This document shows, one piece after another, positions 12,612 through 23,339 of a stretch of DNA of 64,000 nt. The DNA is from Brevipalpus yothersi (taxonomy: Eukaryota; Arthropoda; Arachnida; Trombidiformes; Tenuipalpidae), in the NCBI GenBank assembly GCA_003956705.1, contig QZCP01000745.1, positions 108,321-172,320 of the forward strand, in the 5' to 3' direction. Positions within the stretch are counted from its first letter, which is position 1; each line of letters begins with the position of its first letter. A program made the translations under genes and the position numbers. The notes under the pieces were generated by a model. That model had not been told where the DNA came from and did no database searches. It saw only the letters and a list, made by a program, of their open reading frames with translations.

Positions 12612-14795
12612 GGAACACTCATTCATTCTAGTGGCCTCTTGTATGTACATTATTTTTTGGAAAACTAGTCTTGGCCTCTATCCAGGGACAAGATTAAGGG
12701 AACATTTATATGTAGATATATTATAGAGATGTGCCATCACGAAACATTCCATTTTACTAGGCCTCAGTTGACCTAACAAGTTACAAGATTAATGTCGGAA
12801 AAGTTTTTCTCTCAAATATCAGTCGCCTCTAAATTCTAGAGGAATTCAATTTAGAGAGAACAAGAAAACAAGGTATATATGTAAAGATTGAAAGTTCACG
12901 TTCTCTTTGATTTTCTTACCGATAAATTGACCTCAGGACATGATCGAAAGAATCAAAATTTGTTCAAAATGTTTTTGGAAAAACCAGAAAAACGGAAACG
13001 GAAAATTGGTTCTCTCTCCCTCTCATTTGATCGGAATGCATCTGGAGGATGGTTCAATTGATGAGATAATAAGATAAATTGAAACGCAAACATTGCATCC
13101 CTCCTCCTACTTATCGTCCTTCCGCAGAATTATCACCATGAAAATCCACGTTAGACGAGCATATTCTGACTCGAATTATGTCAATCACTCATGAGTAGGG
13201 TAGAAAGAACTTGACCATGGACTTTCTCCTCCTTCACCATTGATGAAACTTTCCACATGTAAACATTGAACACACTTGACGTTGAAATTTTCTTGATGAC
13301 CTTACGTGGAGATTTCCCGAAAAAGTTGCTGACCTCAGAATATCGAATATCATATTCAGTCCAAACGATATAATAGTTAGGCGTGTTCTGAACTTTCATG
13401 ATGAATCAAGAGAGGTCGAATATTGATGCGCCGATGCTTCAACATGAGCGAGAGAGAAGCTGCAATCAGCATGCTTCCGAGTTCATGATACTCATAACAT
13501 CAACAACAGTGGCAATAGCATTATGATACAAAACATTTCATCGTGAAAATTTCAGTGATTTTTGTAAATATCGATGTGTAATTTAGTGAAATTAAAGTAT
13601 TATTAATTTGTTAGTTAATCTCTTTTGGCTAGTTGTAAATATTGATCTGCAAAAATACTCAAGAGTTGATCAAAAAGTCAGATCATTCTAGTTTGTTGAC
13701 ATCTCAACGTTTGTGTTTTTCCATTATCTGTAGACATCCATTTCATTGATTAAGGTGAATACTTTTGAAGAAAGATTAACAGACTCGTGATTCTTGAGAG
13801 ATGCTTTAATGAAAGATCAATCGGATTCGGTTAGTGATGTCTTCCTTGATTGGAGATAGATTGGACAGTATCAATATTGATACTTGTCATGTAATAAAAC
13901 ATAGAAATCCAAGTTGTTGAGAGAATCGAGAGAGAAGCCAAAAGAGTTGATTTGCCTTGATTTCCGTTGAAACCGGCAGATTATACATTTTTTCAGATTA
14001 TGATGATCAATGCTTTTTCACTCTCTTTCTCTTTCCATCCCATGACAATATAATATCATAGTTCAATTTGAATCTCTCAATTTTTCCTTGTCTTATTGTT
14101 TTAATGTTTCCATTTAATAACAATAATAATAATTCTGAAGATCTTTTGTTCAAATTTAATACCAGTTAACATTTTCCTTATCTTCTCAAATTTTTTTGCA
14201 TAATACAGATTATAATCATCATCTACATTACTGCCGTGGAACAAACATTATGAACAAAAATCAACGATAACATTTGCCTTCTTGTGGAAAGGTTAACGGA
14301 TGTGGATAGACCTTCGCTCATTTTATACAAAATTTCAAATCGTTCAACGAATCAAAAATATTTAAACGAGAATTCAATTCAGCTGTTGACATTTTCGACT
14401 TTCACTTTCTCTCTTCTTCTCCTCTGATCAAGCTCATCGAAATATATTGAGTGAGAGAGATAGAAAGAGAGAGAAAAAGAAAGAAAGAAAGAGAAGCCTG
14501 CAAAGATCTAACAAGATTTATTCTTCTCACTCATTTGAATCATTCTTGTGAAACTAATCAAACATACACTCACACAAGAAGACTGTCCCGCCACTGATAC
14601 ATGTAAACCTGTTCCACGGACAGATCGTAATATCTTTATGATCAAGTTATAGTGTTGAGAGATTTTCTTCACCAATCTTTCCTCATAGTTTATTTTGCAA
14701 TTTATCATTCTCAAATTATCAAATTGTTCCAACTTAACTGCTCGGTAGAAGCATTTATTGTATAAATCAAGTTGAATCTTCGTTAAACTGTGATC
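12612..14795. other. Intergenic, no supported gene
   Basis: Nothing definite is visible. One minus-strand frame at 13181-13399 (72 aa, ATG start, balanced composition, Lys/Ser/Val-rich) could be a small gene or an exon, but it matches no family I know. The long minus-strand frame at 14508-14867 overlaps the CPTP first exon in antisense and is probably chance. Confidence 0.4.
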
Positions 14796-15671
14796 ATGTC
14801 CACACACGGTGATCCTCCGAGATATAAAAGTATTGATATAGACATGATATGTTCGCATCTTCAACAATACAATGCGGACATTAATTTCCTCAGTTTGTCT
14901 CGTTATTTAGATGCTTACAGAGAACTCAACAGGTAATTACCCTGATTATTTTACTACCACCACTGTTATCACTTTGATCCTGTGTTTCGATTCTTTTTCT
15001 GTCTCTAACTGTTTTTCGTTTCTACTTCTCTCAAGATTCTTGGAAATATTTGGAAAAGTTTTCTATTTCGTAACTAAGGACATTGAAAGCAAAATAAATA
15101 TACTCCAAAAATATATTGATGAAGATTCAACTGGTGCTAGATATTTGACCGTTCAATCTATGATAGAATATGAACGAGAAGAGAATCTCCTGAGGAAAGA
15201 TGATCGACCATCAGGTAAGATTATGCTGACGTTTCATCCATGCAACTGCCATGTAGCAAGGCATCCTATGACAATCATACACACCAGACACTCATTTGTT
15301 GTGTCTACTTTTCGGTTTTAGGTGCGCGAACCTTATTACGTTTGCATCGAGCTCTGGAATTTATTTCACTGTTCGCCAATGAAATAACTCGACTAAATGA
15401 GCATGATGCTACCGGTCCTGCTGCTCGTCGAAGTTATCAGAAAACTCTTGCCAAGTATCATCCTTGGATCATAAGGAGCACAGCCAGTGCTGCAATGTGT
15501 GCTCTACCTTCGAAAATAGACATGGCCGTTCGAGCATTGGGAAAGCCAAAAGAGGAATGTGATCCAGAAGTGATTACTCAAAAGATGGCCAAACTATCTG
15601 AGTTATCAGAGACATCGTTTCAAATTACCGAAAAATTGTATGAAGATAATAAGCTTCTCGATTTGCCATAG
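14796..15671 (+). CDS. CPTP: Ceramide-1-phosphate transfer protein homologue (GLTP domain), 3 exons, 221 aa
   Basis: Exons 14796-14932, 15036-15214 and 15322-15671 join in phases 2 and 1. The product is one GLTP-fold domain throughout. Key matches to animal CPTP are FGKVFYFVTKDIESKI (aligning with the helix that contacts the phosphate headgroup), TLLRLHRALEFI, YHPWIIRSTASAAMCALP and the C-terminal KLYEDNKLLDLP, identical in its last five residues to human CPTP. Length is close to human (214 aa). The family moves ceramide-1-phosphate between Golgi, plasma membrane and nuclear membranes in the cytosol. The start chosen (MSTHGDPPRYK) is the most upstream ATG in an open frame with the conserved DAYRELNRF helix. 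The gene converges on the zinc-finger gene, with about 220 bp between stops. Confidence 0.9.
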
Positions 15672-15893
15672 AACAGAAATGCAACTATACAGTATCACTC
15701 ATGCTCTTCTATTTTTCTGCCTCAATATCGTTTGGAATTTCATAGTTTAATCCATGTCAAGCATGACTATTAAGTTTGTCGGTTTATGTGATGATAAATG
15801 ATAGATTCACTTATATTAGCTCCAAAGCTTGTTAAACCATTCCGATTGGAGACTAATTAAAAAAATTTTGCTCACATCTCAAGAAACTCTAAC

Positions 15894-16732
15894 CTAGAAG
15901 TTGAACCATTTTTTTGCTTCCTCCTTACTGATTCCTCGTACCTTTGGATCTTTATGACTCAAAGATTTGTCATTCTTTAATTTATCAGATTTTGTCCGTG
16001 ATTTTCGACCATTCTTAATCTTATCAGGTTCAGTAGAATCATCAGATTCTAAGGTTTTTAAAGATTTTGGATTCCCAACACTTGGTATCTTTGGTTTACC
16101 AGGCTTAACAGGCTTGTCAGGTTGTAATTCGACAATATTTGGCTTGTTAGGCTTGTGTGGATTGTTTGGCGAACCTTTTGCCATACAAATTTCACGTTCA
16201 TGTCTTATGAGGTTACCTTTTTTGGCGAAAGCTTTTCCACAATATCTACAAACTAGCTCTTTGCCTGGCTCATATTTATAATCAAGTGATTCTTCTCTAC
16301 CTCTATTGATATATCCATTTAAAAGTCCAAGCCTTCGCAGTCTTGTATGCTCTTGATCACTGATACCAGGATCTTGTGCTTCAAAAAAAATTTCAATTGC
16401 TAACATATACTTTTTCTTCGCTATTCTGTATATCCACTCTTGACCACCGATTCTTTCTACACGATACCATCGACCATCTATACCTCGAGCCAAATTTAAG
16501 TTGAGAGTCCGAAGAGCACTAGTACTTTGGGTCCCTCTTCGTGTTCTATTAGTGGTCTGAAAGAAGACGAAAAAAATTGTATGCATTTCCTGGTAGGAAC
16601 AGAATTGTTTCTCCCATCATCATTCTTCTCGATTGCTCGAAGTTTCATCTATTTTCATCGAAAATTTATTCTCAATCTAATTTAATTTTATTTCATTATA
16701 CTCACTTTTCCGGTTCCTCTATTGGTCGTCAT
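15894..16732 (-). CDS. Single zinc-finger (C2HC) protein with basic tail, 2 exons, 229 aa
   Basis: Exon 1 (16732-16706) encodes MTTNRGTGK; exon 2 runs 16556-15894. The intron has a GTGAGT donor and a TTTCAG acceptor, phase 0. Residues 30-105 form an unassigned region (GRWYRVERIGGQEWIYRI) that looks globular, with an aromatic/basic pattern. Residues 112-133 form one zinc finger, C-x2-C-x12-H-x4-C (CRYCGKAF...HEREIC). The rest is a Lys/Pro/Ser-rich tail with repeated KPxKP units and several basic clusters that could be nuclear localisation signals. The KAF...L..H core is that of classical C2H2 fingers, here ending in Cys. DNA or RNA binding in the nucleus is inferred. I cannot name an orthologue. 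It is head-to-head with Mago nashi about 500 bp away. Confidence 0.75.
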
Positions 16733-17114
16733 CAACTCACCAGCCGATGGTATGGACCAAAATTGATATGATCAATTGATTCCAGCTGATTTGTGCCAAG
16801 AAAAAAAGAGCCACATCGATCAGCAATTAAATTTTTCTTCTTTCGTATCCCCACCCGTTACATGTCAATTGAATCAATTCATTTAATTCATTCAAATTAA
16901 CAATTTAAATTTTAAAAGTCTTTTTTAGCGCTTCCCCATCAATATCGATACAGTCTCTGTGAATATCGGATATGAACATGAGAGCGGCTTGAAATATTTT
17001 TCCACCTTTTTTCGTGGATCATCAAGCTTAATTGTGAATATTAATTAGTGTTTTGATTTTCATCAAACTGATCACTGATCAATCAGGACATTGTGTGTTG
17101 CATAATTTGTGCCG

Positions 17115-17232
17115 GTAAGTTGAAAATGTTTTGGTACAATTTAAGTATCTGTTGTAACTAATGATTCTCATTGTCTCTCTCTGTGTCTGTCTTCTCAAAG
17201 GTGTTCACTTTGTCTCTCTCTTACCTTTAAAG
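17115..17232 (+). other. Probable 5'UTR intron of Mago nashi
   Basis: A GTAAGT donor at 17115 and a pyrimidine-rich acceptor ending TTTAAAG one base before the start codon would remove 118 nt from the leader. This is inferred from splice consensus only. Confidence 0.45.
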
Positions 17233-17233
17233 T

Positions 17234-17674
17234 ATGGCTCAAGACTTTTATTTTCGCTATTATGTTGGCCACAAAGGAAAGTTTGGCCATGAATTTATTG
17301 AATTCGAATTTCGACCTGATGGTAAATTACGATATGCAAACAATTCTAATTACAAGAATGACACCATGATCCGTAAGGAGATGTATGTAAGTAAAGCGGT
17401 GATCGGCGAATTGACACGAATCATCGAAGATTCGGAAATAATGCAAGAAGACGATGCATTGTGGCCACAACCTGATCGTGTTGGTAGACAAGAGTTGGAG
17501 ATTGTGATGAATGATGAGCATATATCATTTACCACTTCCAAAATTGGATCTCTAGTGGATGTAAATAACAGTAAAGACCCCGAAGGATTAAGAACTTTCT
17601 ATTATCTAGTACAAGATATCAAATGCTTTGTCTTTTCATTGATTTCTCTTCACTTCAAGATAAAGCCTATCTAA
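17234..17674 (+). CDS. mago: Protein mago nashi homologue, exon junction complex core, 146 aa
   Basis: The single coding exon gives 146 aa, the usual size. The sequence is nearly the animal consensus: FYFRYYVGHKGKFGHEF, LRYANNSNYKND, DDALWPQPDRVGRQELEIV, SFTTSKIGSL, DPEGLRTFYYLVQD and the C-terminal LHFKIKPI. MAGO pairs with Y14 (RBM8A) to lock eIF4A3 on mRNA 20-24 nt upstream of exon junctions. It acts in mRNA localisation, nonsense-mediated decay and splicing, in nucleus and cytoplasm. No missing conserved residue is evident. A 5'UTR intron is likely and an AATAAA follows about 200 nt after the stop. It is transcribed divergently from the zinc-finger gene. Confidence 0.98.
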   Translation: MAQDFYFRYYVGHKGKFGHEFIEFEFRPDGKLRYANNSNYKNDTMIRKEMYVSKAVIGELTRIIEDSEIMQEDDALWPQPDRVGRQELEIVMNDEHISFTTSKIGSLVDVNNSKDPEGLRTFYYLVQDIKCFVFSLISLHFKIKPI

Positions 17675-17870
17675 GCGATTTTGTCTTTCTCTCTCTCTCT
17701 CTCTATCTTTTTTCTATCTTCCTCACATTTTTTTTCTGTCCCCGTATCATTTGAAAATTGTAATTCTCATCAACCCATTCATTTCATGTTTATCTCGTTT
17801 TGAGACCAAAATGTCCAGCATCTATTGACTGGTTCCAAGTAAGGTGAATCCCCTTCCCGAATGAAGTTCA

Positions 17871-17876
17871 AATAAA
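17871..17876 (+). terminator. Poly(A) signal of Mago nashi
   Basis: An AATAAA hexamer lies 197 nt after the Mago stop codon. Confidence 0.6.
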
Positions 17877-18449
17877 ACCTCTAATTTTCAGAGCATTTCG
17901 AAAATTATCCAATTGTTAACCCTATCATTCCTCAAATGAAGGTGATCATTAAGGAATACAATTGTCGACAGTGAGAGGAAGAGGGATTTTCCTAGCACTG
18001 GATTACTTAATCGATGAGAATATTACATGCTTAGTGGGCGGAAGTTTTAATCTTACTTTCCCGTCAATAATCCAGGTAAAAAGGAGAGCAAAAGATGAAT
18101 AATAATTTTTCTCTCTCTCTCTCTTTCACTCACAACATCCAATAGTGACTCTCTTTTGTCCCAAAAAGCGATACGGAAGTGATAGTTTTTTGATTTAATT
18201 ATTTTGGCATAATCTCAATTTAAGGCATAATCTCAAATCCGGAAGGATCGATCCAATCTGGCACTCATTCCCGAATATCGTCACGTCCATATCACGTTTT
18301 AATGTTGTTGATTTTTCGCTCTCTCTTTTTCTCTCTTTCTCAACTTCATATCTATCCATCTAGTCTATCGATCGAGTTTGTGTATGTGTGTTAAAGAGAG
18401 AGAAGTATTTTTTGAAGTTCGATTAGTTTCAAAATTAATGAACATTAGT

Positions 18450-18481
<32 letters not shown>

Positions 18482-18854
18482 AAGAGAGAGGGAAAAAGAA
18501 AATCTCACTCAATAAGTTGATATGAGTGAGGGTCAGTGATTCACTCTGACCAGCCTTGACAATATTACGAAGCCTTTGATCATATCTTAATTTTTTCTTT
18601 TTCTTAAATACCCAGTATCTATGAAATTTTTAAGTGTCTGTTGATTTACTTTCGATTTACTTTCGATTAGATATTTGATTACTTTTTTTTGCCTATTTAA
18701 AAGTAACGGATCCCTTCATCCAGATGCCAGTGAACATCATCAAGTGTTGAGCAACTTTTCTCACTTTCTTTCTCAAGTTCGTCAAAGTGTGTATGTGCGT
18801 GTGTGTGTGTAAAATCATCCAACAATTTCAAGTATTCCAATTAATTTTCCAATC
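17877..18854. other. Intergenic with a (GA)n tract
   Basis: No gene is seen. An imperfect GA run occupies 18450-18492, and short CT runs occur near 18110 and 18330. A (GT)n patch near 18790-18810 precedes the next ORF by about 50 bp and may be in its leader. Confidence 0.5.
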
Positions 18855-19061
18855 ATGGTACGTAAAAAACTTGCCGAAACAGTGCAAGCCATTGAGGCAA
18901 CTATCGAAGTCCTCAGTACACTTGCTCTGGACGTTTGTGAAAGTGTTGAATTAAGCCTTCAGCGATCATCAGTCTCCGAGATGGCCACAAGGTTGACAGC
19001 AATTATCGATCGCTTACCAGAGCCACTTCAGAACGAAATATATCGAATTATTGGAAGCTGA
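18855..19061 (+). CDS. Small helical orphan protein, 68 aa
   Basis: An ATG-started single-exon frame (MVRKKLAETVQAIEATIEVL) with codon use and composition like the neighbouring genes. The whole length is predicted by eye to be amphipathic helix, with Leu/Ile/Val at a/d-like positions and a final LPEPLQNEIYRIIG. There is no signal peptide or membrane segment. I do not recognise a family; it may be a subunit of a larger helical complex. It ends 294 bp upstream of the TrpRS paralogue on the same strand with no obvious AATAAA between, so a shared transcript is possible. GC-richer sequence follows the stop (19062-19290). Confidence 0.5.
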   Translation: MVRKKLAETVQAIEATIEVLSTLALDVCESVELSLQRSSVSEMATRLTAIIDRLPEPLQNEIYRIIGS

Positions 19062-19354
19062 TTGTGGACACCACATAATGGTTCCATGACCATTCCATAT
19101 CTCAAATGGAATGCCGGCATCCTGCGGTGCCAATTGAGAATTCTGATAGGCCAGGATGCTCATCATCCAAGGAATCAGAATTTTCCGCCACCTTCATGGC
19201 GATTGGCTGATATCTGGGCTCATGGCTTGTTTGTTATCACCCGGTTTGCGATATTAACGCGTGATTCGTTCGTCTATGTGTGTAGATGTTTCCTGATTAC
19301 TTGTGGATGTGATTTAATTATCTGTGATATAATTTATAATTAAAGTGAATAATC

Positions 19355-20728
19355 ATGAGTGAAACCAGTCAAATAATCAATCCATGGATGGTGGAAAATA
19401 AATCTGGCTGCGGTATAGATTATCAACACCTGATAGGTAAGAGATTTTTCTTTTTACGATCACTTTCTTATTTGAATGTTGATTAATTTTCCTCTTTTTT
19501 TCCTCCTTCATGATAGAAAAATTTGATTGCTCTCCTATTACCAAAGAATTGATTGAACGCTTAGCGAAGAGGACCTCAAATGGACACATTCATCATCTTC
19601 TGAAGAGAGGTTTAATATTTGCTCATCAAAATTTGGATACCATTCTGGATCTAATCGAAAACAATAAACCATTCTTCATCTACTATGTTCGTCGACCATC
19701 AACTCCTTCTGTCCACCTTGGTCATCTTTCGACACTTCTGTTCATCAAATGGCTTCAAGATGAATTCAATGTCCCGGTTGTGATTCACATCACTGGAAAA
19801 GAAGTTTTCTACAAAAATGATTTACCAACGGACAAAGTTGAAAAAATGGCTCTCGAAAATGCCAAAGAAATTGCTGCAATTGGATTTGATGTGAAAAAAA
19901 CATTCATCTATTCAGAACGAGATTTCTTAAGGTATTTTGATGTCTTTTAATTAATCTAACCATACTAGTTGATTTCTGTATCCAACTTTTCTCTAACTTT
20001 TTGTCATTCTTTTTTTGTGAAGAAAATGTCCAGCTTTCTTGAGAAACGTCACTTTAGCAGCCAGACATCTCAACTTCGCATCACTAACTTCTGAGTTGGC
20101 ATTCGATGGTTCAGAACCAATTGGCATGGCAAACTATCCCACTATTCGAGCAGCTGCTGTGATGAGTTCCAGTTATCCGTTCATGTTCAATGCTCGAGAT
20201 GACATTCCATGCTTAATGGTGACTGCAATAGATCAAGAACCATATTTACGAATGATTCGTGGTGTTTCGAAAAGCGTAAACTTTCCAAGACCATGTACAA
20301 TCTTTCCTCAGTTCCTACCAGCCTTACAGGGCATCTTTACCAAAGCAAATTCAACAGAGCCCAAAGATGTACCACCAAGTTGCGTTAATTCACTTGATTC
20401 TGCTGCTCAAATAAAGAACAAGATCAACAAGTATGCCTTCTCTGGTGGCGGTGCATCAGTAGAGGAGCATAAAGAAAAAGGAGGTAATTGTGAAGTGGAT
20501 ATCGCTTATCAATATTTACGATTCTTTTTGGAGGATAATGATAAATTAGAGGAAACTCGTAAAACATACTCTAATGGTACCCTTTTGACTGGATATCTGA
20601 AAAAAGAGGCAATCGAAATTGTCCAAAAAGTAGTAGCTGCCCACCAGGAGCGTCGAAAAACAATCACAAATGAATTATTGCAAGAGTTCATGACTCCAAG
20701 ACAATTTGATATCATACCTTCGTCCTAA
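19355..20728 (+). CDS. Divergent cytosolic tryptophanyl-tRNA synthetase paralogue with altered active-site motifs, 400 aa
   Basis: Exons 19355-19436, 19517-19931 and 20023-20728 join in phases 1 and 2, exactly the intron positions of the second TrpRS gene at 46.9-48.2 kb. The class I catalytic domain is recognisable: HLGH (residues 94-97) for the HIGH motif, FIKWLQDEFNVPVVI, AIDQEPYLRM, FFLEDNDKLEE and EFMTPRQ near the C-terminus. No WHEP domain is present. The KMSKS-class loop (KMSAS in animal TrpRS) is replaced by KANST at about 273-277, followed by an insertion. The Gln that reads the tryptophan indole in the VIQxT segment is His118, and the Gln of the PAIQAAP segment is Arg208. The typical YTGRGPSSE is degraded to YVRRPSTPS. 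The frame is fully open, so it is expressed-looking, but aminoacylation is doubtful. It could be a pseudoenzyme with a regulatory or secreted role. Confidence 0.88.
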
Positions 20729-20845
20729 ATTTTTCCGATTATGTTTATTCAATTGAATGATAAACAGGTGTTATTACTCTCTTCCTTTCGATACTCTCCA
20801 CTTGAAGTCAATTTTTTATGTTCACCAATTGGCCTTCCAATACAA

Positions 20846-20851
20846 AATAAA
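20846..20851 (+). terminator. Poly(A) signal of the TrpRS paralogue
   Basis: AATAAA lies 118 nt after the stop codon. Confidence 0.5.
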
Positions 20852-21491
20852 TTTCAAATCTTTGCCTATAAATATTCTCTCACATCAAACAAACTAATTT
20901 TTCTCTACTCAATTCTATTTATTAATTATCTTCTTTTTTGTCTAAAAACGAACGAAACAAAAAACTTGCCTTTTCCATTCCATGAATCATTTATTTTTTT
21001 CTCTCTCTCTCTCAATTTTCCAGCCTTCAATCTTCTTTCCCACATGATTATGATTGTGACGATTCCCTCTTCATATTCTCTCAACTACTCCCATACACTG
21101 ATTATATTCTCATGGTCATTGGCTCATTGGTTCATTGGTATTACCTTGTGATTACAGAGAAAAATATACACACATTCACCCACACTTACATAGGAAAGTC
21201 CGATCAAAAAGTAATATCATCAGAACAGTAGTTGGAATAATGTTTAGTGAGAGCGAAAAAGTATCATTTTTTTACGCTTTTAATGCTTCAACTGATCATG
21301 TCTGAAAAATTTTCAATCTTTCGATGAGAGAAGACTTTTTCATGTATTGCACTTTGGATTGTTAATGTTAATTCTTTTGTGATGTTAGTTTAATGAACGA
21401 CTATTCTCCGCTTTAAAGGTCAACTATTGCTCATATTTACATATTTGTTTGTACAACACATATTTGTGGTGAAGAAAATACTTTTGTTGAG
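20852..21491. other. Intergenic and SNAP29 upstream region
   Basis: The stretch is AT-rich. The plus-strand frame at 20741-21151 is hydrophobic by composition and has no start or splice support. The last part is likely the SNAP29 promoter and first leader exon. Confidence 0.4.
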
Positions 21492-21630
21492 GTAAGATTG
21501 ATGATGGAAGATGATGTGTGTGTGGATCAAGAATGTGATCAATTGTTGTTGACGTTGCCCTGATTCTAGATCATTCTAATTTTGATCTGATTTTCAGTGT
21601 TTAACCCGATCTTTTTCTCATCTATTTCAG
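21492..21630 (+). other. Probable 5'UTR intron of SNAP29
   Basis: A GTAAGA donor and a TCTATTTCAG acceptor lie about 100 nt before the SNAP29 start codon. This rests on splice consensus only. Confidence 0.4.
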
Positions 21631-21731
21631 GAAACTGCCTTGTTGTGATCAATTGCTGGCCGTTTGAATAGACATCATATTGAATTGTGTGCTTTAAACA
21701 TAAACATAAACACCAAATAATCAAGTGAATC

Positions 21732-22687
21732 ATGTCCGCAATACATCGAGATGAGGTGGATGATTATACATTCTTGAATCATCCTCAACAAGGATCATCT
21801 GGTTATTTGTTAGGAGGTTCTTCTGATCCAGCATCTGATCGATCATGGTCAGAACGTAAACAACAATTGTTAGAAGAACGAAGACGAATTGAAGATAGGA
21901 CACTTGAATCATCCAAAGCATCTCTCAGTGCACTTTATCAAGCTGAAGCCTCTGGTATGGACACAGCTGCTGCTTTAATTCATCAGCGTGAACAACTTGA
22001 GAATACTGAAAAAAATTTGGATACAATTAACAGTATGATGCGACAAAGCCAGAAACATTTAACTGCCATGAAAAGTATTTTCGGTGGTCTAAAGTCCATG
22101 TTCTCAAAAAATAATGATCCCAATGTGAAAGCACTTCCTGCACCAGCTCCTGAATATCGATCTAGATCCAGTTTAGCGTCAAATTTAGAATCATTACGCT
22201 CACAATCTGTCCAGAAGAGTGCTGATAATCATCCTGCATTAGCAAGTCGAGGATTAGATTCATCAGGTAAGTTGATATTGTACCAATGATTAACGATCAT
22301 TTCTGTCACTTGCGAAATCGATCATGTTAGCTATGTTTCTCTGATGATAAGCTATGATTCTAGTTTTGCGTCATAATCAGCGTATTTTTCTCATTTCCTT
22401 TGTTAATTTTGCTTCCTTCAGGTTTCCGATTTGATGATGATGACGTTACTGCTGGCAAAGATTCCAATGGTTATGATCAAAGGTCGAAAATCATTGATCA
22501 ACAATTAGATCACAATTTAGAAGAGATTGGATCAGGTCTCAGCCGTTTGAAGCATTTAGCATTAGGCCTATCAGAGGAGATCGATGAACACAATGAGATT
22601 CTTCCACGGATACAAGCCAAAGCTGAAAGGGCTGATAACACTTTACACTATCAGAATAGGCAAATTAATCAGCAATTGAGAAAGTGA
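21732..22687 (+). CDS. SNAP29: SNAP29-like Qbc-SNARE, 2 exons, 266 aa
   Basis: Exons 21732-22266 and 22422-22687 join in phase 1. The N-terminal half carries a Qb SNARE helix (about residues 40-115, including ASGMDTAAALIHQREQLE, whose central Gln is the ionic-layer residue). A Ser/Pro-rich linker follows, and the C-terminal half carries a Qc SNARE helix (about 200-262, DHNLEEIGSGLSRLKHLALG). There is no palmitoylated Cys cluster in the linker, which distinguishes SNAP29 from SNAP25/23, and length fits SNAP29 (258 aa in human). Near the N-terminus an acidic DDY tract replaces the NPF motif usual in vertebrates. SNAP29 pairs with syntaxin-17 and VAMP8 in autophagosome-lysosome fusion and acts widely in membrane traffic. 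Confidence 0.9.
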
Positions 22688-23339
22688 TGAATTCCTTTGA
22701 TTCCTTTATAAATTGATATTGTAAAAAATTGTTTAAAATAGTTTCTATGAAAAATTTTCATTTATAATTTCAACTCTATTGGGCTGGAATGAAAAAGATT
22801 TAGTTGCGATGAAAATTGAAAATACCACCACTACCAGTGGAAAGTGAGCTGCTGTCATTATTCATCTCTCTGATGACAGAAAAACGACCCAACATGCCTT
22901 GAACTCAACCAGAGTTCAACAGTGTGCATTCGTGATTCTCTGTAAAGTAAAAGTATCACATCATTTATTTCTTGGGCTGATTTCATTTCGGTACATCTAA
23001 CTCTATAGCTAGTACAACTAAGGCAGAAGCTCTACGGTGGGAAAATTTAAGCTATCTATAATTTCTCATTTTTGATTGCATCTCTCAGAACTTTTCCCAA
23101 TCTCTTTAATTGATATTCATAGAGATAGTGAGAATTCTAGAGATTATGGCTAGAGCTTTCCTGTTGTGAATATTGATTGAAATTCTAGATGGTTCTAAAA
23201 TTCCTATGATTTCCAATAATGATTCCATGGAGATTCTTCATGGTTTATTCCTTCATGAAGAACTTCCATCACTTCTTGAAGCTGTTGCAGAATCAATGAA
23301 TTTTATTTATTCTATAATTCTCCATTTTTCAGAAGTTTT
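22688..23339. other. Intergenic, no supported gene
   Basis: This is SNAP29 3' sequence followed by unassigned DNA. A short plus-strand frame at 23173-23397 runs into the decayed protease copy and is probably chance. Confidence 0.4.

Noticed and set aside
14508..14867. 119-codon minus-strand open frame
   Set aside because: It overlaps exon 1 and the leader of the CPTP-like gene in antisense and has no domain or splice support; probably a shadow.
16577..16771. Short plus-strand frame over the zinc-finger gene's first intron
   Set aside because: Antisense to a well-supported exon-intron-exon model; no family resemblance.
19062..19343. 93-codon frame directly after the 68-aa orphan
   Set aside because: It starts without an ATG, follows a stop at once, and has irregular Cys/Trp/Pro composition; more likely 3'UTR and the leader of the next gene.
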